Positions 18,171-26,832 are shown, counted from the first letter of the stretch. The stretch: 64,000 bases of DNA from Verticiella sediminum (GCF_007558815.1 NZ_VLTJ01000028.1:1-64000), one strand, 5' to 3'. Numbers and translations: made by a program. The notes: generated by a model from the letters alone, not told the origin.

Positions 18171-19811
18171 ATGTATATAGACAGCATCCCGAACGGCTCC
18201 CGTTTTGACTATATCGTGGTCGGAGCCGGTTCGGCCGGCTGCGTGCTGGCGAATCGCTTGAGCGCAAATGGTAAGCACCAGGTACTTGTCATCGAAGCCG
18301 GCGACCGGGACAGCCGGTTCAGCTTCCGCCTGCCCCTGATGGTGGCCAACGTGCTCAACGACGACGACGTGACGTGGCCATATGTCACGGTTCCGCAAGG
18401 CGGCCTCAACGGCCAGAGCGTGCCCTGGCGTCGTGGCCGGGTCTTGGGCGGATGCAGCTCGATCAACGGCGCAGTTTTCACTCGGGGCGACCCGGTTGAG
18501 TATGACCAGTGGGCCGCCATGGGTTGTTCCGGCTGGTCTTACGACGACCTGCTTCCGTACTTCAAGAAACTCGAGGACGCCGATGGCGACAGGAATGTTC
18601 GTGGGCGCGGGGGCCCGATCCACTGCACCAGGTTATCGCGCCATCCGGACGTTCTCTCTCGAGCCTTCGTTGACGCGGCAAAGGAAGCCGGCTTTCCAGA
18701 GTCCGAAGACTACAACGACGGTGCGCACTATGAGGGTGCCTTTCATCTTCAGTACTCGACCCGGAACGGCTGGAGGGATAGTGCGTCGGTCGCGTACCTG
18801 AACCCTGCTGCGAAGCGAGAAAACCTCACGGTTCTGCTGAACGCCAAAGTCACCAGCGTGCTGATGGACGGCGTGACCGCGCAGGGGGTGGAAATCTTGC
18901 TGGGAGCCCGCCGCCTTTGCATAAAGGCGAACAAGGAAGTCATCTTGGCTGCAGGGCCACTGGAAACGCCGAAACTTCTGGAGCTTTCCGGGATCGGCAA
19001 TCCCGATGTGCTTGCACAGTTCGGCATTGCGCCGATTCTGGCCTTGCCTGGCGTCGGGGAAAATCTACGGGACCATCCGAACACGCGGGTGACCTTCAAG
19101 TGCTCGAAAGCCGTGACGATCAACGACCTGGTCGCCAGCCCGTTGCGCAAGGTTCAAGCCGGACTGGAATTCCTATTTCGTCGAACGGGCATGCTGAGCA
19201 TATGTTCGGTGACGGCAGGAATGAACATCAAATCAGCCCCGAATCTTGCGCGCCTTGATCTCGTGATGAGGCTACAACTTCTCTCCGGCATCAACCGATA
19301 TTCCAGGCAGAAATCCAAAGGCCTGGACGCCCACTCCGGATTCAGCATCAGCACGATGGCAATGTACCCAAAATCTGTCGGATCCGTCCATCTTCAATCC
19401 ACGGATCCGACAGTGCAGGCGAAAATGGATCCCCGGTATCTTTCACAGGAGGAGGATGTGCTGACGCTTGTGAAGGGGTTGCGTCTTGCCAGGAAACTGA
19501 CAGAAATGCCGTCGCTCGCGCCCTGGGTGATCGAGGAGACACGCCCAGGCGCCGCATGTTCGAGCGACTACGAAATGATGGAATATGCAAGAAACACCGC
19601 AGGGACGAGCTGGCACATGTCGGGCACCTGCAAAATGGGGGCGGACGCGCAGTCCGTGGTCGATTTGGAATGCCGGGTAATTGGAGCCAGCAGGCTACGC
19701 GTGGTTGACTCGTCGATATTTCCTTCCTTGCCCTCGCCCAACACCAACATCCCGACCTTTGCTATCGCCGAAAAAGCCGCCGATTTGATTCTGGCCGACA
19801 GAGACACCTGA
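18171..19811 (+). CDS. GMC family FAD-dependent oxidoreductase (choline dehydrogenase-like)
   Basis: Flavoprotein oxidising an alcohol group, about 546 residues. The FAD-binding GxGxxG motif is in VVGAGSAGCVLANRL. The first GMC signature is GRVLGGCSSINGAVFTRG and the second is GPLETPKLLELSGIG. The C-terminal active-site His is in WHMSGTCKMG and the Asn in SPNTNIPTFAIAEKAADLI. The start is uncertain: ATG at 18171 gives a normal N terminus but has a poor ribosome site, while a GTG at 18114 would add 19 residues. It probably oxidises the hydroxyl compound handled by the two genes before it. Confidence 0.9.
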   Translation: MYIDSIPNGSRFDYIVVGAGSAGCVLANRLSANGKHQVLVIEAGDRDSRFSFRLPLMVANVLNDDDVTWPYVTVPQGGLNGQSVPWRRGRVLGGCSSINGAVFTRGDPVEYDQWAAMGCSGWSYDDLLPYFKKLEDADGDRNVRGRGGPIHCTRLSRHPDVLSRAFVDAAKEAGFPESEDYNDGAHYEGAFHLQYSTRNGWRDSASVAYLNPAAKRENLTVLLNAKVTSVLMDGVTAQGVEILLGARRLCIKANKEVILAAGPLETPKLLELSGIGNPDVLAQFGIAPILALPGVGENLRDHPNTRVTFKCSKAVTINDLVASPLRKVQAGLEFLFRRTGMLSICSVTAGMNIKSAPNLARLDLVMRLQLLSGINRYSRQKSKGLDAHSGFSISTMAMYPKSVGSVHLQSTDPTVQAKMDPRYLSQEEDVLTLVKGLRLARKLTEMPSLAPWVIEETRPGAACSSDYEMMEYARNTAGTSWHMSGTCKMGADAQSVVDLECRVIGASRLRVVDSSIFPSLPSPNTNIPTFAIAEKAADLILADRDT

Positions 19812-19859
19812 TCCACACAAACCGGGAAGACTTGCCCGCCGAGCCCCTGGCATGCCGAA

Positions 19860-20903
19860 TCAACGGCCTGCCTCGCGGCGGGCGCGCCTCGCGCCCGCGC
19901 CACCGGGCGGCCCCTGCGGGTGATCCTCAGCCGATTCGGCAGCGGCCGGGGGGTCCGGAAGATCAAGCGACTCCATTGTGATCTCATTGGTGGCGGCTGC
20001 CAGCAATTGATTCCAGACCAATTGGGCACCCGCAGACAACGGAGAGTTCTTGCGTTTGATGAGGTATATCGGCCGAAACGCCTTCGGATCACGAATTCGA
20101 ATTATCTTCACACCAGGTCTCACGCTCAGTGACGCAGCAGTCGCGGGAATGACTCCTATCCCGAAACCTGAGGCCACCAATCCGGCCAGCGTGCCCATAT
20201 GGGTCACGTGAATGCCGTTCTCTATGGCGCCCACCTCGGCCAACCATGGGTGGATTCTCTGCCACATGCTGCCGCTCGGCAGCATGTGGGTGATCTCACG
20301 TCCCGCCAATTCCTTCAGCTCAATCGAAGAATTCGCAGCGAGTTTGTCATCTGCCGGGCAAATGACATACATCCTTTCATTGACCAGCAAGGTCGCATCA
20401 TATTCGTTCGCATCGCCCGCAACGGAGTTGAGTCCGAAATCGACCGAGGCATTGCGAACCATCGCCAGACAGTCGTTTGAGAACGCATCATGCAGACGAA
20501 AGAGAAGGCTTGGATGTTTTTTCTTGATGGCCTCCATCTGTTTCGGCAGCCAGGCGCCGCAAAACGCCGGCGGTGCCGCGATCGCAACGATTCTCGGCTC
20601 GCTCCCTGCGATCTCCCGCACCTGGCGCAATGTGGCTCTCACCTCCGCCGTTATTCTGTGAGCGCCGCGAGCGAATACTTCGCCCTCGCGGGTCAGCTCC
20701 ACAGAGCGCGTACTCCGCTCGAACAAGCGTGCACCCACGACCTCTTCGAGGCGCGCAATCATCTGGCTGAACGCAGAGGCAGTTACGTTGAATTGCTCTG
20801 CCGCTATAGAAAACTGTTTCGTCCGCGCCAGCGTCAGGAACGCCTCTATCAGCCTGATGGAAAGGTTTAGATTCGACCCTGATGATAGAAAATCGTCCAC
20901 CAT
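19860..20903 (-). CDS. LysR family transcriptional regulator with atypical C-terminal tail
   Basis: A 347-residue LysR-type regulator. The N-terminal winged helix-turn-helix covers roughly residues 10-70 (LTLARTKQFSIAAEQFNVTASAFSQMIARLEEVVGARLFERSTRSVELT), followed by a periplasmic-binding-like effector domain. It converges on the GMC gene and is the likely regulator of the island operon. The last ~32 residues (PDPPAAAESAEDHPQG, then Gly/Ala/Arg-rich) are encoded by GC-rich DNA unlike the rest of the gene and look like read-through past an older stop. The start was placed at the ATG giving normal spacing before the helix-turn-helix; the frame is open 25 codons further upstream. Confidence 0.88.
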   Translation of the reverse strand: MVDDFLSSGSNLNLSIRLIEAFLTLARTKQFSIAAEQFNVTASAFSQMIARLEEVVGARLFERSTRSVELTREGEVFARGAHRITAEVRATLRQVREIAGSEPRIVAIAAPPAFCGAWLPKQMEAIKKKHPSLLFRLHDAFSNDCLAMVRNASVDFGLNSVAGDANEYDATLLVNERMYVICPADDKLAANSSIELKELAGREITHMLPSGSMWQRIHPWLAEVGAIENGIHVTHMGTLAGLVASGFGIGVIPATAASLSVRPGVKIIRIRDPKAFRPIYLIKRKNSPLSAGAQLVWNQLLAAATNEITMESLDLPDPPAAAESAEDHPQGPPGGAGARRARREAGR

Positions 20904-21036
20904 TCTCGCAATTATTCCAAGGCATACCACATATTCGCCGCCCATTCCGAAATCAAGGTGAGGATCTTCTCGAACCAAACGGGTTTGGACACGTCGGGAG
21001 TGTAACCCTCCCAGCCTTGAACATCCGCGTACGGCG

Positions 21037-21055
21037 CAAGGCGCGATGCGCCTTG
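21037..21055 (-). terminator. stem-loop downstream of the CoA ligase gene
   Basis: Perfect 8-bp stem CAAGGCGC/GCGCCTTG with a 3-base loop, 23 bases past the ligase stop on the minus strand. No U-run follows. Confidence 0.5.
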
Positions 21056-21077
21056 GCCATGAGCCTGAATGCCTTGC

Positions 21078-22952
21078 CTACGCCAGCCGAATCACCGAAG
21101 CATCGTCCGAATACAGCCGCTGGACCTCCGCGGCGCGTTGCTCCAGCACCGCCTGCTGGTTCACATAGCCCTTGTCGGTGATCTCGCCCGCATCGATGCT
21201 CGGCGGCTCGGCAAGAATCAGTATCCGCGCGGCGCGCTGCGACGAGCCAGCACCCGCGTACAGGGGCGCGAGCCGTGCGCACACAGCCTCGCGCACGGCG
21301 GGATGCCCGCTCAGGGCCTCCCCGGTCGCGGTGCCCGCCGTGTCGCCGGCCAAGGCGCGCATGGCCGGCGAGGCGAACAGCAGCAAGCCCACTTCGTCCC
21401 GGTCGTGCCCGGCGACCACGGCGTCCTGAGCCAACGGGGCCAGCGCCGACACCGCCTGCAGGCGCAGTTGTCCTACCGACACCCAGGTACCCGACGACAG
21501 CTTGAAATCCTCTGCGACGCGGCCGTCGAAGAGCACGCCGGCGGACGGGTCGGCCGGGTCCGCCGGCCGGCCCGCGTCGCCCAGCCGATAGAACCCCTCC
21601 TCGTCGAATGCCGCCGCGGTGCGCTCGGGATCATCTCGATATTCCCGAAAGACCGAGACACCCCGCACCCGCAACTCCAGCTTGCCGCGCGCCGGCACGA
21701 ACTTGAGTTCCAGTCCCGGGGCAGGCACGCCGACATTGCCGGGCTCGGCCAGCGGAAAGTGCGCACTGGTGATCAAGGGGGCGGTCTCGGTCGCCCCCCA
21801 TGCCGTCGTGAAGAACAATGGCCGGTCGCGATGCGGCGATGCGCAGGCCTCCAGGCGCCGCCAGGCCGAGGCCGGCAGTGCCGCGGCCGCATAGAACAAG
21901 GCATCCAGCCGGGCGAATAGCGCCCGCGCCGTGCCGGCGTCCGCCTCCAGGTGCGGCAGCAGCACATCGAAGCCGCGCGGCACGTTGAAGTAGAGCGTGG
22001 GGCGCACGTCGCGCAGGTTCTGGACCGTACGCTCGACCAGCTCGGGCGTCGGCCGGCCGTCGTCGATGTAGAGGCTGCCGCCGTTGCGCAGCACCAGGTT
22101 GAAATTGTGATTGGCGCCGAACGTGTGGCTCCAGGGCAGCCAGTCGAGCACCACGGGCGGGGCTTCGCCGAGAAAGGGCCAGCACTGCGCAATCATCTGC
22201 TGGTTGGCGCACAGCATGCGGTGGGTGTTGACGACCACCTTGGGGCTTCCCGTGGAACCGGACGTCAGGAGCAGCTTGGCAACCGTATCGGGCTCGACGC
22301 GGGCGTGCGCCGCCTCCACCGCGTCGCCCGGCGCGCGCTCGCGCAGCGTGTCGAAGGCCAAGCCGCCCACAGGCACGCCGCGCGCATAGACCTGGGGCGC
22401 GGCGCAGCCGCTGCCGGCGAGAGCGGGGCCATAGATCTCGCCGTCCTCGGCATACACCAGCGCAGGATCGAGCCGCTGCAGGATGGCGTGGATGCGCGCA
22501 TGGTCGCGCGTCATCCGTACATACGACGAAGAGACCACAGCCAGCGGACGGCCGACGTACAGCGCGGCCAGTCCGAGCAGGCCCAGGTTCAGGCTGTTGT
22601 CCGACACGGCCACGACCGGGCCGTCTCCCGTCCGGCAGTGGGCGAGCAGCCCCTGGGCCAAGCGGCGCACTTCCTCCAGCGCCTCGCCATAGCTGACGCT
22701 GCGCCAGCGCCTGGCTGCGCCTGCGCCCACGCGCTCAGCCATGAACATGCGCTCGGGTGTGCGCTGCGCCCAGCGCAGGAGCCAGTCGCCGATGCGCGCA
22801 TCATACGGGCCTAGCGGCTCGCGAGAACGCAATACGAAGCTGCCGTCCGGACGGTCCTCCCGGGTGATCCGGGGTGTGCCCAGACGAGGCAGCGCGCGTG
22901 CCACGCTCAACAATCCGTTCGGCATCGAGCGGCTCAAGGCATGAGTTTCCAT
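21078..22952 (-). CDS. feruloyl-CoA synthase-like AMP-dependent ligase
   Basis: ANL-superfamily enzyme that adenylates a carboxylic acid and transfers it to CoA; 624 residues. The P-loop-like A3 motif is LLLTSGSTGSPKVV, the A5 motif is WGATETAPL, and the later block GRVAEDFKLSSGTWVSVG is characteristic of feruloyl-CoA synthases, as is the long N-terminal region. Aromatic acids such as ferulate are therefore the best guess, but no hydratase/aldolase or vanillin dehydrogenase gene is next to it, so another aryl acid is possible. The start overlaps the upstream binding-protein gene by 19 bases. Confidence 0.85.
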   Translation of the reverse strand: METHALSRSMPNGLLSVARALPRLGTPRITREDRPDGSFVLRSREPLGPYDARIGDWLLRWAQRTPERMFMAERVGAGAARRWRSVSYGEALEEVRRLAQGLLAHCRTGDGPVVAVSDNSLNLGLLGLAALYVGRPLAVVSSSYVRMTRDHARIHAILQRLDPALVYAEDGEIYGPALAGSGCAAPQVYARGVPVGGLAFDTLRERAPGDAVEAAHARVEPDTVAKLLLTSGSTGSPKVVVNTHRMLCANQQMIAQCWPFLGEAPPVVLDWLPWSHTFGANHNFNLVLRNGGSLYIDDGRPTPELVERTVQNLRDVRPTLYFNVPRGFDVLLPHLEADAGTARALFARLDALFYAAAALPASAWRRLEACASPHRDRPLFFTTAWGATETAPLITSAHFPLAEPGNVGVPAPGLELKFVPARGKLELRVRGVSVFREYRDDPERTAAAFDEEGFYRLGDAGRPADPADPSAGVLFDGRVAEDFKLSSGTWVSVGQLRLQAVSALAPLAQDAVVAGHDRDEVGLLLFASPAMRALAGDTAGTATGEALSGHPAVREAVCARLAPLYAGAGSSQRAARILILAEPPSIDAGEITDKGYVNQQAVLEQRAAEVQRLYSDDASVIRLA

Positions 22953-24088
22953 TTTCCCTCCTCCACCGTGACGAGTACCCGTCCGTCCTCGCCGTAGGCC
23001 GAATGCGCCTCGGGCGCCACGTTGATCACGCCGTGCGAGGCGGCCAGGCCGCGCGTGGCCATGACGGCGTCGCGCAACGCCGTGCGGAACTCGGCCGTGC
23101 CCGGCCTGGCCTTCCTGGCGGCCATGGGCACGGCTTCATCCAGGATCAGGTAGGCATCCCAGGCATAGCCCGCGAAAAGATCGCGGGAGCCCGCTCCGTG
23201 CCGGGCTTCGTAGCGGCGTACGAAGCTGCCTGCAGCCTCTTTGCTCGGGTGGGCCGCGGGCAGTTGTTCGGCCACCAGCAGCGCGCCCGCAGGGATCACC
23301 GCGCCTTCTGCGCTCTTGCCGGCCACGCGCAGAAAATCGTTGTTGGCCACGCCATGCGTCTGATAGATGCGGCCGGCGTAGCCACGGTCCCGCAGCGCGA
23401 CCATGGGCAGCGCCCCGGGGGTGCCGCTTGCCACCACCAGCACCGCGTCGGGCCGCGTCGCCGCCAGCTTGAGTGTCTGTGCCGTGACGGAACTGTCGGT
23501 GCGCGCGTAGCGTTCGACCGCGACCAGCTCGATGCCGGCCTCCTTGGCGCGCGGCCGTACGTCGTTCAACCAGACTTCCCCGTACGAATCGGCGAAGCCG
23601 ATGAAGCCGAGCGTCTTCACCCCATGTGCCTTCATATCGTCGAACAGGGCAGAAGACATGACGGGAATCGATTGTGGCAGCGAGAGCACCCAGTCGAACA
23701 CCTCGGGAGCGGGCCGGAATGGGCTCAGCGCGATCTGCAGCGTGCCCGATTCGGCCGCCACCGCCGTCACGGCCAGCGTCGCCGGCGTGGTCGACGAGCC
23801 CACGATGGCATCGACCCGGTGCTCCTGCACCAGCCGGCGCGCGTTGCGCGAGGCCGCGCCGGGATCGGTGGCATCGTCCAGGACGACGTAGCGTACCGGC
23901 AATCCGCCCAGCGTATCGGGCAGCAGTTCGAACGCGTTGCGCTCGGGAATGCCGAGCGAGGCGCCAGGCCCCGTCGTGGAAAGCGTGAGGCCGATGGTGA
24001 CGCCGGCCGGCTGGGCGTGGGCCAGCGGCGAGGCCGCTCCCAGGCTGACGAGCGCAGCGGCCATCCAGCCGCGGATATCCAGTTTCAT
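22934..24088 (-). CDS. ABC transporter substrate-binding protein, Leu/Ile/Val-type
   Basis: Periplasmic binding protein of the branched-chain amino acid/aromatic acid type (peripla_BP_6), 384 residues, with signal peptide MKLDIRGWMAAALVSLGAASPLAHA. The mature part begins with VTIGLTLSTTGPGASLG, typical of proteins that bind amino acids or aromatic acids. The matching permease and ATPase genes are not in the window. The ATG follows AAGGGAGACATGGC. It is coupled to the CoA ligase, which suggests aryl-acid uptake. The 18-bp palindrome at 24115-24132 lies 27 bases upstream of the start. Confidence 0.9.
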   Translation of the reverse strand: MKLDIRGWMAAALVSLGAASPLAHAQPAGVTIGLTLSTTGPGASLGIPERNAFELLPDTLGGLPVRYVVLDDATDPGAASRNARRLVQEHRVDAIVGSSTTPATLAVTAVAAESGTLQIALSPFRPAPEVFDWVLSLPQSIPVMSSALFDDMKAHGVKTLGFIGFADSYGEVWLNDVRPRAKEAGIELVAVERYARTDSSVTAQTLKLAATRPDAVLVVASGTPGALPMVALRDRGYAGRIYQTHGVANNDFLRVAGKSAEGAVIPAGALLVAEQLPAAHPSKEAAGSFVRRYEARHGAGSRDLFAGYAWDAYLILDEAVPMAARKARPGTAEFRTALRDAVMATRGLAASHGVINVAPEAHSAYGEDGRVLVTVEEGKWKLMP

Positions 24089-24114
24089 GCCATGTCTCCC
24101 TTGGATTTCCATAC

Positions 24115-24132
24115 ACATACACATGTGTATGT
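24115..24132. promoter_or_regulatory. perfect 18-bp palindrome, putative TetR operator
   Basis: ACATACACATGTGTATGT is a perfect inverted repeat without spacer. It lies in the AT-richer divergent region between the binding-protein/CoA-ligase operon and the tetR gene. The size and position are classic for a TetR-family operator that controls both directions. Confidence 0.7.
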
Positions 24133-24292
24133 TTTTTCGCTACGCTAGCACTGGAAGCCAAGCCATGAAAGATAGTTCACGCGTAAAATGCGGGTTTCTC
24201 CTAGCATTCCTAGGGAAAACCACATGCACTGGATGAACGGCACTGCGTCCACACCATGCAATACTGTATGGAAATTCGCAGTGATCCGAGAT

Positions 24293-24907
24293 ATGTCCGC
24301 CACCGCTTCCAAGTCCGCCGGCTCGCGCGGCCCCCTCAGCCGCGACGACTGGGTGGCCGCCGCCACGCACGTACTCGCGCAGAAGAGCATCGATGCCGTG
24401 CGCGTCGACGCCTTGTCCCGACAATTGAACGTGACCCGAGGCAGCTTCTACTGGCACTTTCGCAGCCGCACCGAGCTGCTCGACGCAATACTCACCGCCT
24501 GGCGCAATGCGGCCACCGAACAGGTCATCGATCGTTTCGAACGCCGCCGCACCAGCCCCGAGGAGCAGATCCGCGATCTGCTCTCGCTGCCGTTTCGCGG
24601 CCCATCCGCCCGGCGGGCCGCAGACACCGAGCTGGCGATCCGGGCCTGGGCCAGGCGCGACGCCATGGCGCGCAAGGTAGTCGATGAAGTCGACGCCACC
24701 CGCCTGTCATACATCGCGCAATGCTTCACCGCGCTGGGGCTCGAACTGGCCGAAGCCCGGCTGCGCGCCTTCACCCTGTACGGCTACGAAGTCGCCGAAT
24801 CCCTGCTGGCCGCGCAGGGCAGCGACCGCCAGAAGCGCGAGCGCCGGGCGTTCATGGAGTGGATATTGTTGAACACGCCCGCAGGACGTGCCGGCGGGGC
24901 CGACTGA
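24293..24907 (+). CDS. TetR/AcrR family transcriptional regulator
   Basis: A 204-residue regulator. The helix-turn-helix is at about residues 15-65 (WVAAATHVLAQKSIDAVRVDALSRQLNVTRGSFYWHFRSRTELLDAIL), with the usual FYWHF recognition-helix end. The remainder is an all-helical ligand domain. The start at ATG 24293 gives a typical TetR length; in-frame ATGs at 24188 and 24224 would add an unconserved N terminus. It is divergent from the aryl-acid genes and probably represses them and itself through the palindrome at 24115. Confidence 0.9.
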   Translation: MSATASKSAGSRGPLSRDDWVAAATHVLAQKSIDAVRVDALSRQLNVTRGSFYWHFRSRTELLDAILTAWRNAATEQVIDRFERRRTSPEEQIRDLLSLPFRGPSARRAADTELAIRAWARRDAMARKVVDEVDATRLSYIAQCFTALGLELAEARLRAFTLYGYEVAESLLAAQGSDRQKRERRAFMEWILLNTPAGRAGGAD

Positions 24908-24957
24908 CGGCCCGGTAGGCGACGTCCAGGACGCGCATGGCACCGAATGTCTGGACG

Positions 24958-25686
24958 TTACAACGCAAACAGACTCCCCCAGCGCCGCAGCCCGGCCGTT
25001 TCCACGTTCGCCAGGCGCAGCGCCTTCCAGACCACGGTGGCGATGCTGTCGTAGACCGGCACGCCCAGCTCTTCTTCCAGTTCCGCCGCGAAAGTGGCGG
25101 CCCGCACATTGGTGCACAGCACCGTGAGCGCTTGCGGACGCGATCCGGCGGGACCGCGCATGACATCATGCGCCATCTCGCGCACCTGCGCCTCGGTCAC
25201 CTCGGAGAACGAGAAGTTGTCCTGGATGCCCAGGTGGCGCTCGGTGCACGCGATGCCGCTGCGTGCATAATTCGCAACGATGGCCGCCTGCACGTCGGAG
25301 CGATAAGGGGTGAGCAGGCCCAGCCGCGTGATGCCGGCCAGTTGCAGGGCCTCGTTCAGCGCCAGGACGGATGTGCAGGCCTTGGCGCCGGTCTCGGCCT
25401 CGATGCGTTCGCACAGCCGCTCGTCGGTATCGAAGCCCAGCCAGGACGCGGAAGTGCCGTTCCAGCCGATGACCTCGCAACGTGCGTCCTTCAGCAAAAT
25501 GGCCGCCGCCAGGATGCCCGTGGGATCGAACTGCCCCAAGGCCTGCTGCGACAGCGAGATCTCCAGTACGCGAAAACGGCTGAAGTGCGTGCTCACGCCG
25601 GGCACGTCGGCGACCATGGCCGAGGTCACGGGTTCCAGCGTGGTGTTGGAGGAAGGGGTGAGCATGCCGAGAAGGTGGCGCGTCAT
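24958..25686 (-). CDS. Asp/Glu racemase superfamily protein, maleate isomerase / arylmalonate decarboxylase type
   Basis: A 242-residue protein of the superfamily that includes Asp/Glu racemases, maleate cis-trans isomerase and arylmalonate decarboxylase. PSSNTTLEP at residues 11-19 is the isomerase/decarboxylase N-terminal motif. The second catalytic Cys is present (LCTNVR, Cys191), with Thr78, Ser79 and Tyr128 in the expected anion-binding positions. The first catalytic Cys is replaced by Gly77 (WNGTSAS), the arrangement of arylmalonate decarboxylase rather than of two-cysteine racemases. A cofactor-free decarboxylase or a one-base isomerase is thus possible. It is convergent with tetR and divergent from gntR. 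Confidence 0.82.
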   Translation of the reverse strand: MTRHLLGMLTPSSNTTLEPVTSAMVADVPGVSTHFSRFRVLEISLSQQALGQFDPTGILAAAILLKDARCEVIGWNGTSASWLGFDTDERLCERIEAETGAKACTSVLALNEALQLAGITRLGLLTPYRSDVQAAIVANYARSGIACTERHLGIQDNFSFSEVTEAQVREMAHDVMRGPAGSRPQALTVLCTNVRAATFAAELEEELGVPVYDSIATVVWKALRLANVETAGLRRWGSLFAL

Positions 25687-25761
25687 GGGAGAATCCGGAA
25701 TGAGACGAAATGGGCGGGCGCAACGTGCAGTGCGCGCTTATTTGTACTAGAAACACACTAT

Positions 25762-25775
25762 TTTTGTATACACTG
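25762..25775. promoter_or_regulatory. putative operator TTTTG-TATA-CACTG upstream of gntR
   Basis: Contains the perfect 8-bp palindrome TGTATACA. The same layout TTTTG-NNTA-C recurs twice upstream of the ABC transporter operon (26740-26753 and 26819-26832), which suggests a common regulator, most simply the GntR protein encoded from 25805. Confidence 0.5.
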
Positions 25776-25804
25776 AAGCTCATCGATCGGCCTGTTCCCA
25801 GCCC

Positions 25805-26527
25805 ATGTCCGTTGCCACCAAACTTCGCCCAGCCGCCCGCTCCACGCCGCCCGTCTCGCGCGACGACATCCATGAGCGCGTCTATCGCGCGATCTCCGAA
25901 CATCGCCTGCTGCCGGGCACCAAGTTGCCGGAAGAGAAGCTGGCCGAGCTTTTCGACGTGAGCCGCACCCAGGTGCGAGCCGCCCTGCAGCGCCTGGCGG
26001 TCGAGCAGCTCGTGACGCTCGTACCCAATCGCGGCGCCTTCGTCGCGACGCCGACGGCCGAGGAAGCCCGCGACGTACTGGCGGTGCGCCGCACACTCGA
26101 GCCCTCGGTGGTACAGCGCCTGATCGCGCACATTCGCGCCGGCCGGGCCGGCGATGCCGTCGACCGCCTGCGCACGCTGGTGCTGCAGGAGCGCCAGGCG
26201 AACGTGGACGGCGACCGGCCCCGCGCGGTCCGGCTGTCGGGCGAGTTCCACGTCCTGCTCGCCGAGCTGACCGGCAGCAGCCTGCTCGCGCGCATGATGC
26301 GCGAACTCACCCCGCTCACCTGCCTGGCGATCCTCACCTTCGACGCGCCGGTCCAGTCGGCCTGCCCCAACGACGACCACATGCTCCTGGTCGAGGCCAT
26401 CGAGGCCGGCGACACGGCACGCGCCGTGGCCCTCATGGACGAGCACCTGCATCACATCGAGACCGCGCTGCGCCTGGATCGCAACCAGGTGCGCGAAGTG
26501 GACCTGGCCGACGTTCTGCTCGGCTGA
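25805..26527 (+). CDS. GntR family transcriptional regulator (FadR/FCD subgroup)
   Basis: A 240-residue regulator. The N-terminal winged helix covers residues ~22-85 (HERVYRAISEHRLLPGTKLPEEKLAELFDVSRTQVRAALQRLAVEQLVTLVPNRGAFVA). The C-terminal helical FCD domain has the spaced Asp and His residues that bind a metal and carboxylated effectors. It lies between the racemase-type gene (divergent) and the six-gene ABC/dihydropyrimidinase operon (same strand), and is the likely regulator of that operon. FCD regulators usually act as repressors relieved by a pathway acid. Confidence 0.92.
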   Translation: MSVATKLRPAARSTPPVSRDDIHERVYRAISEHRLLPGTKLPEEKLAELFDVSRTQVRAALQRLAVEQLVTLVPNRGAFVATPTAEEARDVLAVRRTLEPSVVQRLIAHIRAGRAGDAVDRLRTLVLQERQANVDGDRPRAVRLSGEFHVLLAELTGSSLLARMMRELTPLTCLAILTFDAPVQSACPNDDHMLLVEAIEAGDTARAVALMDEHLHHIETALRLDRNQVREVDLADVLLG

Positions 26528-26739
26528 GCCCTCCCTCCCGCTGTTTCTCCTCCGACATGAGGTAAGCCGGCACGGCTTGCCTGCCGGCCGCAGTCCGTCG
26601 CCATGGCGGCGTTTGCGCCGTTCTACGCACGTTCCGCTTCGAACGCCGGTCGCACGCCAGCCGACGGTGCATCGCACATGCACCATCATCGCGCACCCTC
26701 CTTTTTACGCCTCTTTTAGGTGCATACACGAAAGCGTGT

Positions 26740-26753
26740 TTTTGTGTACGTGG
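26740..26753. promoter_or_regulatory. putative GntR operator copy (TTTTG-TGTA-CGTGG)
   Basis: The second copy of the TTTTG-NNTA-C layout, 169 bases upstream of the binding-protein start. It is less symmetric than the other two copies. Confidence 0.4.
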
Positions 26754-26818
26754 TAGATACACCCATTCCGTAATGGCCGGTCGCGGGTGAGAATGGAATC
26801 GGATACATTGGCGCGCCA

Positions 26819-26832
26819 TTTTGGATACAAAA
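26819..26832. promoter_or_regulatory. putative GntR operator, inverted repeat TTTTG-GATA-CAAAA
   Basis: A perfect 5-bp inverted repeat with a 4-base centre, 77 bases upstream of the operon's first start codon. It shares the layout of the site in front of gntR. Confidence 0.5.
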
